A DNA stretch of 64,000 nt from Croceifilum oryzae (lineage in GTDB: Bacteria > Bacillota > Bacilli > Thermoactinomycetales > Thermoactinomycetaceae): NCBI RefSeq assembly GCF_030814315.1, contig NZ_JAUSUV010000007.1:124001-188000 (forward strand), read 5' to 3'. The notes under the pieces were generated by a model, which ran no database searches, had not been told where the DNA came from, and saw only the letters and a program-made list of their open reading frames with translations. The position numbers were made by a program, and so were the translations under genes. Position 1 is the first letter of the stretch; each line of letters begins with the position of its first letter. Below are positions 37,726 through 46,440 of this stretch, piece by piece.

Positions 37726-38565
37726 ATGAAAGATTCGTTATATCGTGTAATATGGAAAACACTTCCTACACGTGGAGTTTCAAGAATTACAGGAGCTTTT
37801 GCAAAGCACCCAATCAGTAAAAAGGTGATCCCATCTTACATTAACCATTTTAAAATTGAATTAGAGCCAGTAAAGAAGCCGTTAGATCAATTTAATAGCT
37901 TGCTTGATTTTTTTGTACGGGAATTAAAACCAGAAGCTCGCCCAATTGACCCGAATGCGGATCAGGTCGTTAGTCCTGTAGACGGAGCGGTTTCCCAGAT
38001 TGGTATCATTCAAGAAGGGTCCTGTGTCTATGCGAAGGGAAAAGAGTACTCCCTTGCTGAACTGTTAGGAAACGATCCTCACTATGTGGAGAAGTTTCAA
38101 GGTGGAAAATTTGTCACTTTATACCTCAGTCCCCGTGATTATCATCGAATCCATATGCCTGTAGAAGGAGATGTGGAAGGGTATGCGTATCTTCCAGGAC
38201 CTCTATATCCAGTAAATCCTTTGGGAATGAGATTGTTTCCAGAGTTGTTTGCAGTGAATGAACGACTCGTTACCTACGTCCGTTCATCAGCTGGCCTCGT
38301 TGCGGTAGTAAAGGTTGGAGCGACGAATGTAGGAAGTATTAAGGTAACGTATGATGAAGTGAGCACGAACAAAGGACACAGAGCAAATAAGCAAGTGCGG
38401 TATCAAGAAGAGCCTCATTTGTCAAAAGGCGACGAGCTAGGAAGATTTGAGTTTGGTTCCACTGTCATCCTATTGTTTGAACCAAATCGAATTGAATGGA
38501 CGATTCCGGAGGAAGTAGGAACGCAAGTTGTTATGGGTAAATCCATTGCTAAGATAGTGGGCTAG
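37726..38565 (+). CDS. psd: Phosphatidylserine decarboxylase
   Basis: About 279 residues from ATG 37726 with GGAGG 5 nt upstream; ATG 37684 lacks an RBS. Family motifs: FFVRELKPEARPID, VVSPVDGAVSQIG, LYLSPRDYHRIHMPVEG, and the autocleavage site as FEFGSTVILLF (Gly-Ser-Thr of the LGST motif, with FGST here). The proenzyme cuts itself at this Ser to make the pyruvoyl cofactor, yielding phosphatidylethanolamine. No pssA gene is adjacent. A strong terminator follows. Confidence 0.96.
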   Translation: MKDSLYRVIWKTLPTRGVSRITGAFAKHPISKKVIPSYINHFKIELEPVKKPLDQFNSLLDFFVRELKPEARPIDPNADQVVSPVDGAVSQIGIIQEGSCVYAKGKEYSLAELLGNDPHYVEKFQGGKFVTLYLSPRDYHRIHMPVEGDVEGYAYLPGPLYPVNPLGMRLFPELFAVNERLVTYVRSSAGLVAVVKVGATNVGSIKVTYDEVSTNKGHRANKQVRYQEEPHLSKGDELGRFEFGSTVILLFEPNRIEWTIPEEVGTQVVMGKSIAKIVG

Positions 38566-38595
38566 AAAGAAGTAGCAACGACGGACGGAAGAACA

Positions 38596-38647
38596 AAAAA
38601 CCTTTTTAGACGAAAAAAGTATGCTTTTTCGTCTAAAAAGGTTTTTC
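38596..38647 (+). terminator. Terminator of psd
   Basis: aaaaacctttttagacgaa and its complement ttcgtctaaaaaggttttt form a perfect stem of about 22 bp (38596-38617 with 38625-38646). Confidence 0.9.
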
Positions 38648-38684
38648 TCATAAGGAACTGCTTTTTGGAGCAGGCTAATGTTGG

Positions 38685-39914
38685 GTGAAGGCTATGAAGC
38701 AATTGATACATAAACATTTAGATCGAGAGGCTTGGTATCTCCTTACCATTAGCGCGTTACATGCAATTTCGTTAGCTCTGTCTAATACATTTTTAAACGT
38801 ATATTTATGGAAGTTGAAACAAAATTTTCTGCTGATTGGTTGGTATAATTTAACCTATCATATCTCGGTGGCGGTAACGTTCGTATTTGCCGGTTGGCTT
38901 ACGAAAAAGGTCGATCGTGTGATTGCAATACGATTAGGAGTGGCGATTCAAGCATTGTTTTATCTGACTGTCTTATTTTTAGGCACCAGTGCCGCAGATT
39001 ATGTGGTGTTGCTGGGTTTCTTTATCGGTGTGGGTAGTGGATTTTACTGGCTAGCTTTTAATGTTCTGTACTTTGAGATTACGGAACGTGAGAATCGAGA
39101 TTATTTTAATGGAATCAGTGGGTTTACGAACTCCTTAGCCGGGATTATAGCACCTATATTATCTGGTTGGATCATTACACGAATCAATCATTTCACGGGT
39201 TATCGGATTATTTTTTGGATTTCGCTGGGGATTTTTATCGCGGCCGTTATTGTGAGTTTCTTTTTGAAGGCACGAAGTTCTCGAGGAAGTTATCGCTTAA
39301 AAGAAGTACTTCGTATTGCGTGGAATCGGGAGAATAAATGGCACTGGATTAATCTGGCGATGCTGGTTCAGGGAATACGAGAGGGCGTTTTCGTCTTTAT
39401 TACAGGGCTTTTGGTTTATCTAACGGCACGAAGCGAACTTACATTGGGTACATTTTATACAGTTTGTAACCTCGTCTCGCTTATCTCGTATTATTTTGTA
39501 GGAAAATGGATGACCCCTGAACGTAGAATCAAAGCCATGTTTGTGGGTGCGATAGCGCTCGGAGTGTGCTTTTTGCCCTATTTATTTTTGTTAAATACCT
39601 GGTCGATGTTCGCGTTTGGAATAGGCATCTTTTTGTTTTTTCCCTTTTACTATAATCCGATCTTATCCATTGTATTTGATGTAATTGGCGAAAAGGTTGA
39701 AAATGTGGAATTACGGGTTGAATATGTGGTTTCGAGAGAGCTGGCTTTAAATATAGGCAGGATTCTCAGTGTATTTGGCTTCATTATATGGATTTCGTAT
39801 TATCCAGATCTCATTCATATAAGGTGGTATTTGTTGCCGATTGCCTTCATGCAGGTGCTAACATGGTGGTTAATCCGTAAGGCAGCAAATGGGAAACGAG
39901 TGGCTTCCACGTAA
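38685..39914 (+). CDS. MFS transporter
   Basis: A 409-residue protein with about 12 transmembrane segments and an MFS layout: an N-terminal half with the loop LTKKVDRVIAIRLGV between segments 2 and 3, and a central loop with KEVLRIAWNRENKW. Start GTG 38685 or ATG 38694 (no clear RBS preference). Similar to YkuC/YcxA-type putative efflux proteins. Substrate unknown. A 15-bp hairpin terminator overlaps the stop (39894-39931). Confidence 0.85.
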   Translation: MKAMKQLIHKHLDREAWYLLTISALHAISLALSNTFLNVYLWKLKQNFLLIGWYNLTYHISVAVTFVFAGWLTKKVDRVIAIRLGVAIQALFYLTVLFLGTSAADYVVLLGFFIGVGSGFYWLAFNVLYFEITERENRDYFNGISGFTNSLAGIIAPILSGWIITRINHFTGYRIIFWISLGIFIAAVIVSFFLKARSSRGSYRLKEVLRIAWNRENKWHWINLAMLVQGIREGVFVFITGLLVYLTARSELTLGTFYTVCNLVSLISYYFVGKWMTPERRIKAMFVGAIALGVCFLPYLFLLNTWSMFAFGIGIFLFFPFYYNPILSIVFDVIGEKVENVELRVEYVVSRELALNIGRILSVFGFIIWISYYPDLIHIRWYLLPIAFMQVLTWWLIRKAANGKRVAST

Positions 39915-39934
39915 AAGGAAGTCACTCGTTTTTG
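39894..39934 (+). terminator. Terminator of the MFS gene
   Basis: aaacgagtggcttcc (39894-39908) pairs with ggaagtcactcgttt (39917-39931) with one mismatch, followed by T residues. Confidence 0.85.
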
Positions 39935-40041
39935 ATGAAAAAGTTAAACGCGGGGAATGGATCATAGTATACTAGAAACAGAAATATCGATCCCCAATTT
40001 CGAATCATTTGTTTAGTTAGTAGATAAAGGGAGGGAAATGA

Positions 40042-41409
40042 GTGTCATACCAAGAGCTATTAGAAGCACAGCGAAAGTATTACCATTCGGGGATTACGCG
40101 AACCTTATCATTTCGCCTTGAAATGTTAGAACGTTTGCGGGTTGCTGTCAAACAGTCTGAATCGCAGTTGTTTACAGCTCTACAGCAGGATCTAGGCAAA
40201 AACGAATATGAAGCCTATCTGATGGAGATTGGGATGGTTTATAAAGAAATCAGCTTTGCTAAAAAGCATCTGAAATCGTGGATGAAACCAGTAAGAGTAG
40301 CAAATCCAATTTCCTTATTCGGAGCGAAAAGCAAGATTTATTCAGAACCTTTTGGCGTTTCTCTTATTATCGCTCCGTGGAATTATCCGGTTCAGTTACT
40401 GTTAAATCCGCTCATCGGCTCGATTGGTGCTGGAAACTGCTCGATCTTGAAGCCTTCCGAATATACACCGCATGTCTCACAAGTGCTATCTCAGCTAATA
40501 GACGGGATTTTTCCTACAGAATATATTGCTGTGGTCGAAGGAGACGTGGAGGTGAGTCAAGCGCTACTGGAATTACCATTTGATCATATTTTCTTTACAG
40601 GAAGTACTTCTGTGGGGAAAGTCGTGATGAAAGCGGCTGCGGAGCATTTAACGCCTGTTGTTCTCGAGTTAGGTGGAAAAAGCCCTGTTATTGTCGAGAA
40701 GGATGCCAATTTAGACTTGGCAGCACGCCGGATTGTGTGGGGGAAATTTAGTAACTCAGGTCAGACGTGCGTAGCTCCAGACTATTTGCTGGTTCATGAA
40801 GAGGTGAAGTCTGAGCTGATTCAATTGATTCAGAAGCATATCTCGATTGTGTATGGAAATGATCCGCTTACGGCAGATAATTTCGGAAGCATTGTGAGTA
40901 AGCGCCATTTTGAACGGCTAAGAGATTTTCTTCGTGATGGTGAAGCTGTAGTAGGTGGGCAAGTGGATGAGGACAAACTACGGATTTCGCCCACTGTACT
41001 AGATCAAGTATCATGGGATTCACCCATCATGGAGGATGAAATTTTTGGACCGATCTTGCCTGTTTTTTCCTATCAGTCTTTGTCGGAATGCATAAAGCGG
41101 ATTCAGCAGTATGCTAAGCCTCTAGCGCTCTATCTCTTTACTGAGAATAAAGAGAAAGTGGAAACCATTTTGCAGAACGTTTCGTTTGGTGGTGGATGTG
41201 TGAATGATACGGTAGTTCATCTATCGAATATCCATCTTCCTTTTGGAGGAGTTCAGCATAGCGGTCAGGGAGCGTATCATGGTAAGTTTAGTTTTGATGC
41301 TTTTTCGCATCAAAAAGGAATTGTTCATCAAACGACGTTATTTGACCCAAGCATCCGTTACCCTTTAAAGGAAAATAAGATTTCGCTATTGCGTTGGTTG
41401 TTTCGGTAG
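40042..41409 (+). CDS. Aldehyde dehydrogenase (class 3-like)
   Basis: A 455-residue NAD(P)-dependent enzyme. GTG 40042 start with GGGAGGG 6 nt upstream. Catalytic residues: Asn114 (APWNYP), Glu209 (LELGGKSP) and Cys243 (SGQTCVAPDY). Length and the C-terminal membrane-proximal tail (PLKENKISLLRWLFR) suggest the class 3 / fatty aldehyde type, like B. subtilis YwdH. It oxidises medium- or long-chain aldehydes, presumably. The pseudogene for a DUF2339 protein follows 40 bp later. Confidence 0.94.
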   Translation: MSYQELLEAQRKYYHSGITRTLSFRLEMLERLRVAVKQSESQLFTALQQDLGKNEYEAYLMEIGMVYKEISFAKKHLKSWMKPVRVANPISLFGAKSKIYSEPFGVSLIIAPWNYPVQLLLNPLIGSIGAGNCSILKPSEYTPHVSQVLSQLIDGIFPTEYIAVVEGDVEVSQALLELPFDHIFFTGSTSVGKVVMKAAAEHLTPVVLELGGKSPVIVEKDANLDLAARRIVWGKFSNSGQTCVAPDYLLVHEEVKSELIQLIQKHISIVYGNDPLTADNFGSIVSKRHFERLRDFLRDGEAVVGGQVDEDKLRISPTVLDQVSWDSPIMEDEIFGPILPVFSYQSLSECIKRIQQYAKPLALYLFTENKEKVETILQNVSFGGGCVNDTVVHLSNIHLPFGGVQHSGQGAYHGKFSFDAFSHQKGIVHQTTLFDPSIRYPLKENKISLLRWLFR

Positions 41410-41448
41410 GGTAGTAAGGAAAAATCCCGTACTCGTCATGAGTGGGAG

Positions 41449-43806
41449 ATGTTAATTGGTGGAAAGTGGTTAAATCGAATCGGGGCATTAGCGATTATAT
41501 TTGGAATGATTTTCTTTTATAAATATGCGGTTGACCATGACTGGATTAACGAAACGATGCAAGTTTGTTTAGGGTATTTGGTAGCAGGTTTGTTTGCTTG
41601 GATGGGGATTCGGACTCATAAAAAAGGACTTCCTATTTTTGCACAAGGAATATTGGGGACTGCGATTGCAGTGTCTTATACAACGAGCTTTGCCGCTTAT
41701 GAATTTTATCATTTGATTCCCACGTTGGTAGGATTTGCTTTGATGTCAGTTGTGACAATCGGGGCATTTTGGATTGGATTTCGATATTCATCCATCGCGA
41801 TTGCACTTTTGGGTTGGTTCGGAGGCTTTGTGACTCCATTATTAATCCATAGTGATCATGGCTCTACGATTGGACTATTTAGTTATCTAGGAGCTCTTAC
41901 AATCGGTGTGTTAATTCTGGTATATCGTCGCCCTAGTTGGTGGATTTTACAATCTCTATCATTTGGTGCAGTTCACCTGATGTTACTTATTTGGGTTTCA
42001 GATAAGCCGTATGGAGAAGAACGGGCATTACATGTTGCGTTAGCTTGTCTCTATGGGTTGATTTTTGTAAGCTTTGAATATCTGATGGATCGAGTGAAGA
42101 AGTGGAAGATTGCTATGATGTGACGGGATATCTAATACCGCTGTTCCTGTTGCTTGAGATTGGCAACATTGGAGGCTTTCGTAGATCAGTCATATCCGGC
42201 ATCGTGCTATTGTTAAGTAGTGTAGTGTATCTCTGGTTGATGACACAAAGCCGAAAACGTGAAGAAATGGCCTTAAATCGAATGATACGTTGGGAGCTTT
42301 CTCCTGGTATTTTAGTCTTTCTTGGATTGGCGCAAATGTTATCAGGAGTTACGTTAGTTATCGCATGGAGTTTGTGTGGTTTGGCCGTTATCTGGTATGG
42401 ATTTAAACGTATATCCCAATATTCTATTATATTAGGAAGTGTTCAATTTTTAGTGATTTTTTCTTATTTTTGCAAAGAAACATCAGTGGTGTGGGTGCAA
42501 GGTGAATTGTCCCGTCAGTGGGTGGATGTAGGGCTACTTGGTATTTTTGTAGGGATACTCTACGTAAGTGCAAATTGGATGAGTATGATACCTCGTTGGA
42601 AGTGGTGGGAGGATAGCTATCACATCGCGTGGTCAGTATTGATTGTATTGTTTTTCACCCAGAAGCTAGCACACGGACTCGATTATTATGTGGTTCATTT
42701 ACAGTCCGGTCAGCTGTTGCGTAGCTTTGAGATGGAGATTATAGGGCTAATCTGGTTGGGCTTAGCGGCTCTGTATAGTATGTTCGCACGAAAAAAACAG
42801 CTTCTTTTATTTGATGGTTGGGTGTGGATTTTAGTTGGTTTTGGACTGTTTATCCTCATTCCTCAGTTAATGGAGATGTTACATCCGTCTGTGTACGTGC
42901 CTATTTTAAATATAAGAACACTTATTTCGCTACTTAGCATGCTAATTGTCTTCTTATTTTATCGGAATCGAATGCAACATCTTTTTATTAAAAGGAATCA
43001 ATGGATTTCAAAAGTATTGTCTGCGATTCTGATACTCATTCCCTTTAAATGGTTGACGGTTGAAACGATCAATTATTTCTGGATCCAAGCATTAGAGAAA
43101 GGTGCAAATTTAGCGCAAATTGGATATCTAGAAAATCAAACTTTGTCAATCGATTGGACTCTATTTGCGATTGGTTTAACATGGATGAACAGAAAAATAC
43201 GCTCTCGTGTTTGCTACTTGGTGCATCTTAGGTTGGAGTGCGATCTTTATCACTTGTTGTAGTGTTGTGGTACCTTCCATTGAGCAGTTTGTCCCTGTTT
43301 TTAACTTGCGATTAATCAGCTTTTTCTTATTAAGTACAGCATTATTCTTACAAATTTTATGGCGAGATCGTTGGATTGCTTGGCTTCCCAAACAGTCATC
43401 GTTTTTCTTGTACGGGTTTATCTTTACGATTGTTCTTGCCTTATTTGAACTTGTGACGGTAGGGGTTTCCAATACCTTCTCACATCTGATTACCCTTGTG
43501 CCTAAGGGAGAGGCGGAAAGATTGATTCAATTAGCCAATATGTCGCGTCTGGCCATTTCGATTGCATGGTTACTCTTTGCTTGTCTTCTATTATGGATGG
43601 GAGTACGTCAAAAGGTACAGAAGTTACGATTAACTGCATTTGGTTTAATGGCTCTAGCGATTTTAAAAATTTTCCTATTCGACCTTTCATTTTTAAACAG
43701 TTTATATAGAACTTTATCTTTGATTGTGTTGGGGATTATCTTGCTAAGTGTTTCCTATCTGTATCAGAAAAAGAAGCATTGGTTCATAAGTAACGAAATA
43801 AAATGA
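41449..43806 (+). pseudogene. DUF2339-type membrane protein, N-truncated and frameshifted
   Basis: Three overlapping frames together read as one multi-pass membrane protein of the DUF2339 family: 41449-42123 (IGGKWLNRIGALAIIFGMIFFYKYA...), 42102-43262 (YLIPLFLLLEIGNIGG ...), and 43207-43806 (FATWCILGWSAIFITCC ... KIFLFDLSFLNSLYRTLSLIVLGIILL). The frame changes at about 42102-42123 and 43205-43215 restore the original frame. The usual N-terminal coiled-coil part of the family (about 100 residues) is also missing. Two indels plus loss of the N-terminus point to a decayed gene rather than one sequencing error. Confidence 0.8.
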
Positions 43807-43951
43807 TATCTGGAGTAACCATATTTTCTTAATAAAAGCTTAGATCTAGCAGGATTTTTATGGCGAGGGCAGAATATTAAAAACAGAAAATAATTTGATC
43901 CTCCTACTTGGATGATTGAATTCTTTGTGCTAATATAGTCGTCAGTGTAAC

Positions 43952-43980
43952 TTGACATGGATAGGTTGGCGTGATATAAG
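43952..43980 (+). promoter_or_regulatory. SigA-type promoter upstream of greA
   Basis: TTGACA (43952-43957), a 17-bp spacer and TATAAG (43975-43980). The predicted leader to the greA start is about 180 nt, and includes a small AGAGC/GCTCT hairpin. Apart from this, the 360 bp between the DUF2339 remnant and greA holds nothing recognisable. Confidence 0.65.
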
Positions 43981-44166
43981 AATACCATTGATATTTTAGA
44001 GAGCGCTTTTTTGATGCTCTATAAGTCCCCTGGATCAAAAATAGGTAATTTATACCTTTACATTTTGCATAAACAGTTAAAATGGAACATATGCATGGGA
44101 CGTGAAAAAAATCCGGATCTATAAGCTAGAATAGAAAAAACGATCATGATTTAGGAGGAATTAGTC

Positions 44167-44643
44167 ATGTCCATTCAAAAAGAAGTTCTCCTGACTGAAG
44201 AAGGACTCGAAAAAACGAAACAAGAACTTGAATACTTTAAAACAGTGAAACGCCATGAGGTAGCAGAGCGTTTAAAAGAAGCGATTGCTCAAGGTGACTT
44301 AAGTGAGAACTCTGAGTATGATGCTGCGAAGGAAGAGCAAGCGTTTATCGAATCTAGAATTATCACGCTGGAAAATATGATTCGTAATGCCAAGATTATT
44401 AGCAGTGATCAAGTTAAGAAAGATGTCGTGGGTGTGGGATCGAAAGTGACCATTCAAGAAGTTCCAGATGGGGATTTTGAAGAGTATGCCATCGTAGGTA
44501 GTGCTGAGACAGATCCGGACTCAGGTAAGATTTCGAATGAATCCCCAATCGGCTCCGAATTGATCGGTAAAAAGGTTGGCGATCTGCTAAACGTACCTGC
44601 TCCAGATGGAACGATTCAGTTTAAAATTGTAAAGATTTCTTAA
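44167..44643 (+). CDS. greA: Transcription elongation factor GreA
   Basis: A 158-residue protein, RBS AGGAGG 8 nt upstream of ATG 44167. The N-terminal coiled coil carries the tip motif VAERLKEAIAQGDLSENSEYDAAKEEQAFIE, with the acidic DLSENSEYD residues that reach the RNA polymerase active site. The C-terminal domain has VGSKVTIQEVPDGDFEEYAIVGSAETDPDSGKISNESPIGSELIGKKVGD. GreA rescues backtracked complexes by stimulating transcript cleavage. Own promoter and terminator. Confidence 0.98.
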   Translation: MSIQKEVLLTEEGLEKTKQELEYFKTVKRHEVAERLKEAIAQGDLSENSEYDAAKEEQAFIESRIITLENMIRNAKIISSDQVKKDVVGVGSKVTIQEVPDGDFEEYAIVGSAETDPDSGKISNESPIGSELIGKKVGDLLNVPAPDGTIQFKIVKIS

Positions 44644-44666
44644 TTCCTTTAGCGGAATAACGATAA

Positions 44667-44700
44667 GAGCCGACGACTATTTAGTCATCGGCTCGTTCTT
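44667..44700 (+). terminator. Terminator of greA
   Basis: gagccgacgact (44667-44678) pairs with agtcatcggctc (44682-44693) with one mismatch, followed by gttcttg. Confidence 0.8.
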
Positions 44701-44705
44701 GTTTA

Positions 44706-45176
44706 CTAGCGAGGTTGCATGGTATTCCAGGCGGTTACTTGATTGACAAAGATACTAAGAGTTCGATGCGTTTTATATTCAATCCATTGATTGTGTTGGT
44801 TTTTAATTAATAGATGGTATTCATCCCAAGCGTTGTGGGGCAATGTGACAATGATTTCATCAATGGGATGTCTCACGGGTGAGAAGAGGGTTAAAACAAC
44901 GGGAGTGGGAAAGTGAACATGGTAGTAGGAAGCAGGTAATTGGAGTGAATTAAGTCCAGATAGCTGATGGATCTCCGATAAAACCATGCTTACTTCTTGT
45001 CTCATTGTAGAGCTCACTCGCAGGGGTGTGTCACCCTGTTCATGATGGTAGACTGCTTGCATCGAAGAAATGGGGATGGGCTCATGAAAAGAGGCAGAAT
45101 CTCCAGTAACTTTATTACTAGGTAAAAGAAGGAAATAACAGAAAACCAAGAGAATTATTCTTCTTACGGGAACCAT
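44706..45176 (-). CDS. Secreted protein of unknown function
   Basis: A 156-residue protein with a signal peptide (MVPVRRIILLVFCYFLLLPSNKVTGDSA). The mature part has VSMVLSEIHQLSGLNSLQLPASYYHVHFPTPVVLTLFSPVRHPIDEIIVTLPHNAWDEYHLLIKNQHNQW, probably a beta-rich fold. RBS GAGGAG before ATG 45176. Convergent with greA. Not recognised. Confidence 0.65.
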   Translation of the reverse strand: MVPVRRIILLVFCYFLLLPSNKVTGDSASFHEPIPISSMQAVYHHEQGDTPLRVSSTMRQEVSMVLSEIHQLSGLNSLQLPASYYHVHFPTPVVLTLFSPVRHPIDEIIVTLPHNAWDEYHLLIKNQHNQWIEYKTHRTLSIFVNQVTAWNTMQPR

Positions 45177-45294
45177 ATTGATCTCCTCTTTCTAGGAATC
45201 TCCTATTATAGTTTCAGTTTGCCTAGCTTATATGGGATCTATACAAGAGAGTGTATAAATTTGACAGGGCGGACAAGTCATTAAGGAGGATGAA

Positions 45295-46440
45295 ATGAAA
45301 AAAATAGAGTGGTTGCACACAGCTGATCTACATCTTGATCGACCTATCTCTGGATGGAAAGGGACAGCGGAGCAGTTGATGGTGCGTTATGAAGAGCATC
45401 GTGATACGTTTCGTCGAATCATTTCTTTTGTAGAGGATCATAAGCTTCCGTTTTTGTTCATAGCGGGTGACTTTATTGAGCATAGTGCTGTAACCAAGTC
45501 GACCATTCGTTTTGTCATGGAGCAATTAGAAAGAATCCCTTCGACGCAGGTGTTTATTGCACCTGGGAATCACGACCCTTATATGGAGGGATCTTATTAC
45601 TTGCGTTCTTCTATATGGCCAAAGCATGTCCATATTTTTGGTGGCGAATGGGAAGAGCATGTGGATAGTACGCGCAAGCTTTCAATCGCGGGGAGAGGCT
45701 TTACTAGTTTTTTAGAATCACAGTCGACTCTTCCGAGGTTACGTACCAACATGGAATATAATATTTGTGTTTGTCATGGAGATCTTCAAGCACCGGGTCA
45801 GGGGAGTCAGTACTTTCCACTTGTGGAAAAGGATTTCTTTGATCAAACATTTGATTATGTAGCACTGGGTCATATTCATAAAGCAGGACAAGTTCAATTA
45901 AAAAATAAGAAAAAGACGATCATTCGTTATGCGGGTTCTCCAGAGGCGCAAAATTGGAAGGAGCTAGGCAGACGAACGGTAACTTGGGGCAAATTGCGTT
46001 CAAAAGGAGTTCAGATAGAGGAAGTATCGTTACATAATCGTACGTATGAAAAAGTGGATCTCGATATCAGTTTCTGTCAAACCAGAGATGAAGTGCTGGA
46101 GAGCATGTTGGCAGAGGTTCAAAAGCTCCCAAAAGAGTCCTACTACCGAATTCAATGGGGCGGGAGAAGAGATTTAGAGTTGTCACTTGAACAGGAAAAG
46201 CTTTGGTATAGTAGGCTCTTAGCTGAACAGGGATATCAGAATGTATGGTTAGAAGATGAGACGACTCCCGATTTTGACTTGGCGCAATATCGACAGCAAA
46301 GTGGGCTAGTATCGTTATTCATTGAACGGATGGAGCAAAATTTACAGCAAGAACAGGATGAAGACCGCCGCAGGCTCATCAAACGGGCGATGTATAAGGG
46401 ATTGGAAGCATTATTGGTAAAGGAGCTTGCTCATCTATGA
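45295..46440 (+). CDS. yhaO: DNA-repair metallophosphoesterase (YhaO/SbcD-like)
   Basis: A 381-residue protein from ATG 45295 (AGGAGG upstream). Phosphoesterase motifs: LHTADLHLDRP, FLFIAGDFIEHS, FIAPGNHDPY, VCHGDLQ and YVALGHIHKAG, all in the SbcD/Mre11 order. It probably forms a nuclease complex with the SMC-like ATPase encoded by the next gene, whose ATG overlaps its TGA. In B. subtilis the equivalent pair is yhaO-yhaN. Endo/exonuclease activity is inferred from family. Confidence 0.93.
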   Translation: MKKIEWLHTADLHLDRPISGWKGTAEQLMVRYEEHRDTFRRIISFVEDHKLPFLFIAGDFIEHSAVTKSTIRFVMEQLERIPSTQVFIAPGNHDPYMEGSYYLRSSIWPKHVHIFGGEWEEHVDSTRKLSIAGRGFTSFLESQSTLPRLRTNMEYNICVCHGDLQAPGQGSQYFPLVEKDFFDQTFDYVALGHIHKAGQVQLKNKKKTIIRYAGSPEAQNWKELGRRTVTWGKLRSKGVQIEEVSLHNRTYEKVDLDISFCQTRDEVLESMLAEVQKLPKESYYRIQWGGRRDLELSLEQEKLWYSRLLAEQGYQNVWLEDETTPDFDLAQYRQQSGLVSLFIERMEQNLQQEQDEDRRRLIKRAMYKGLEALLVKELAHL

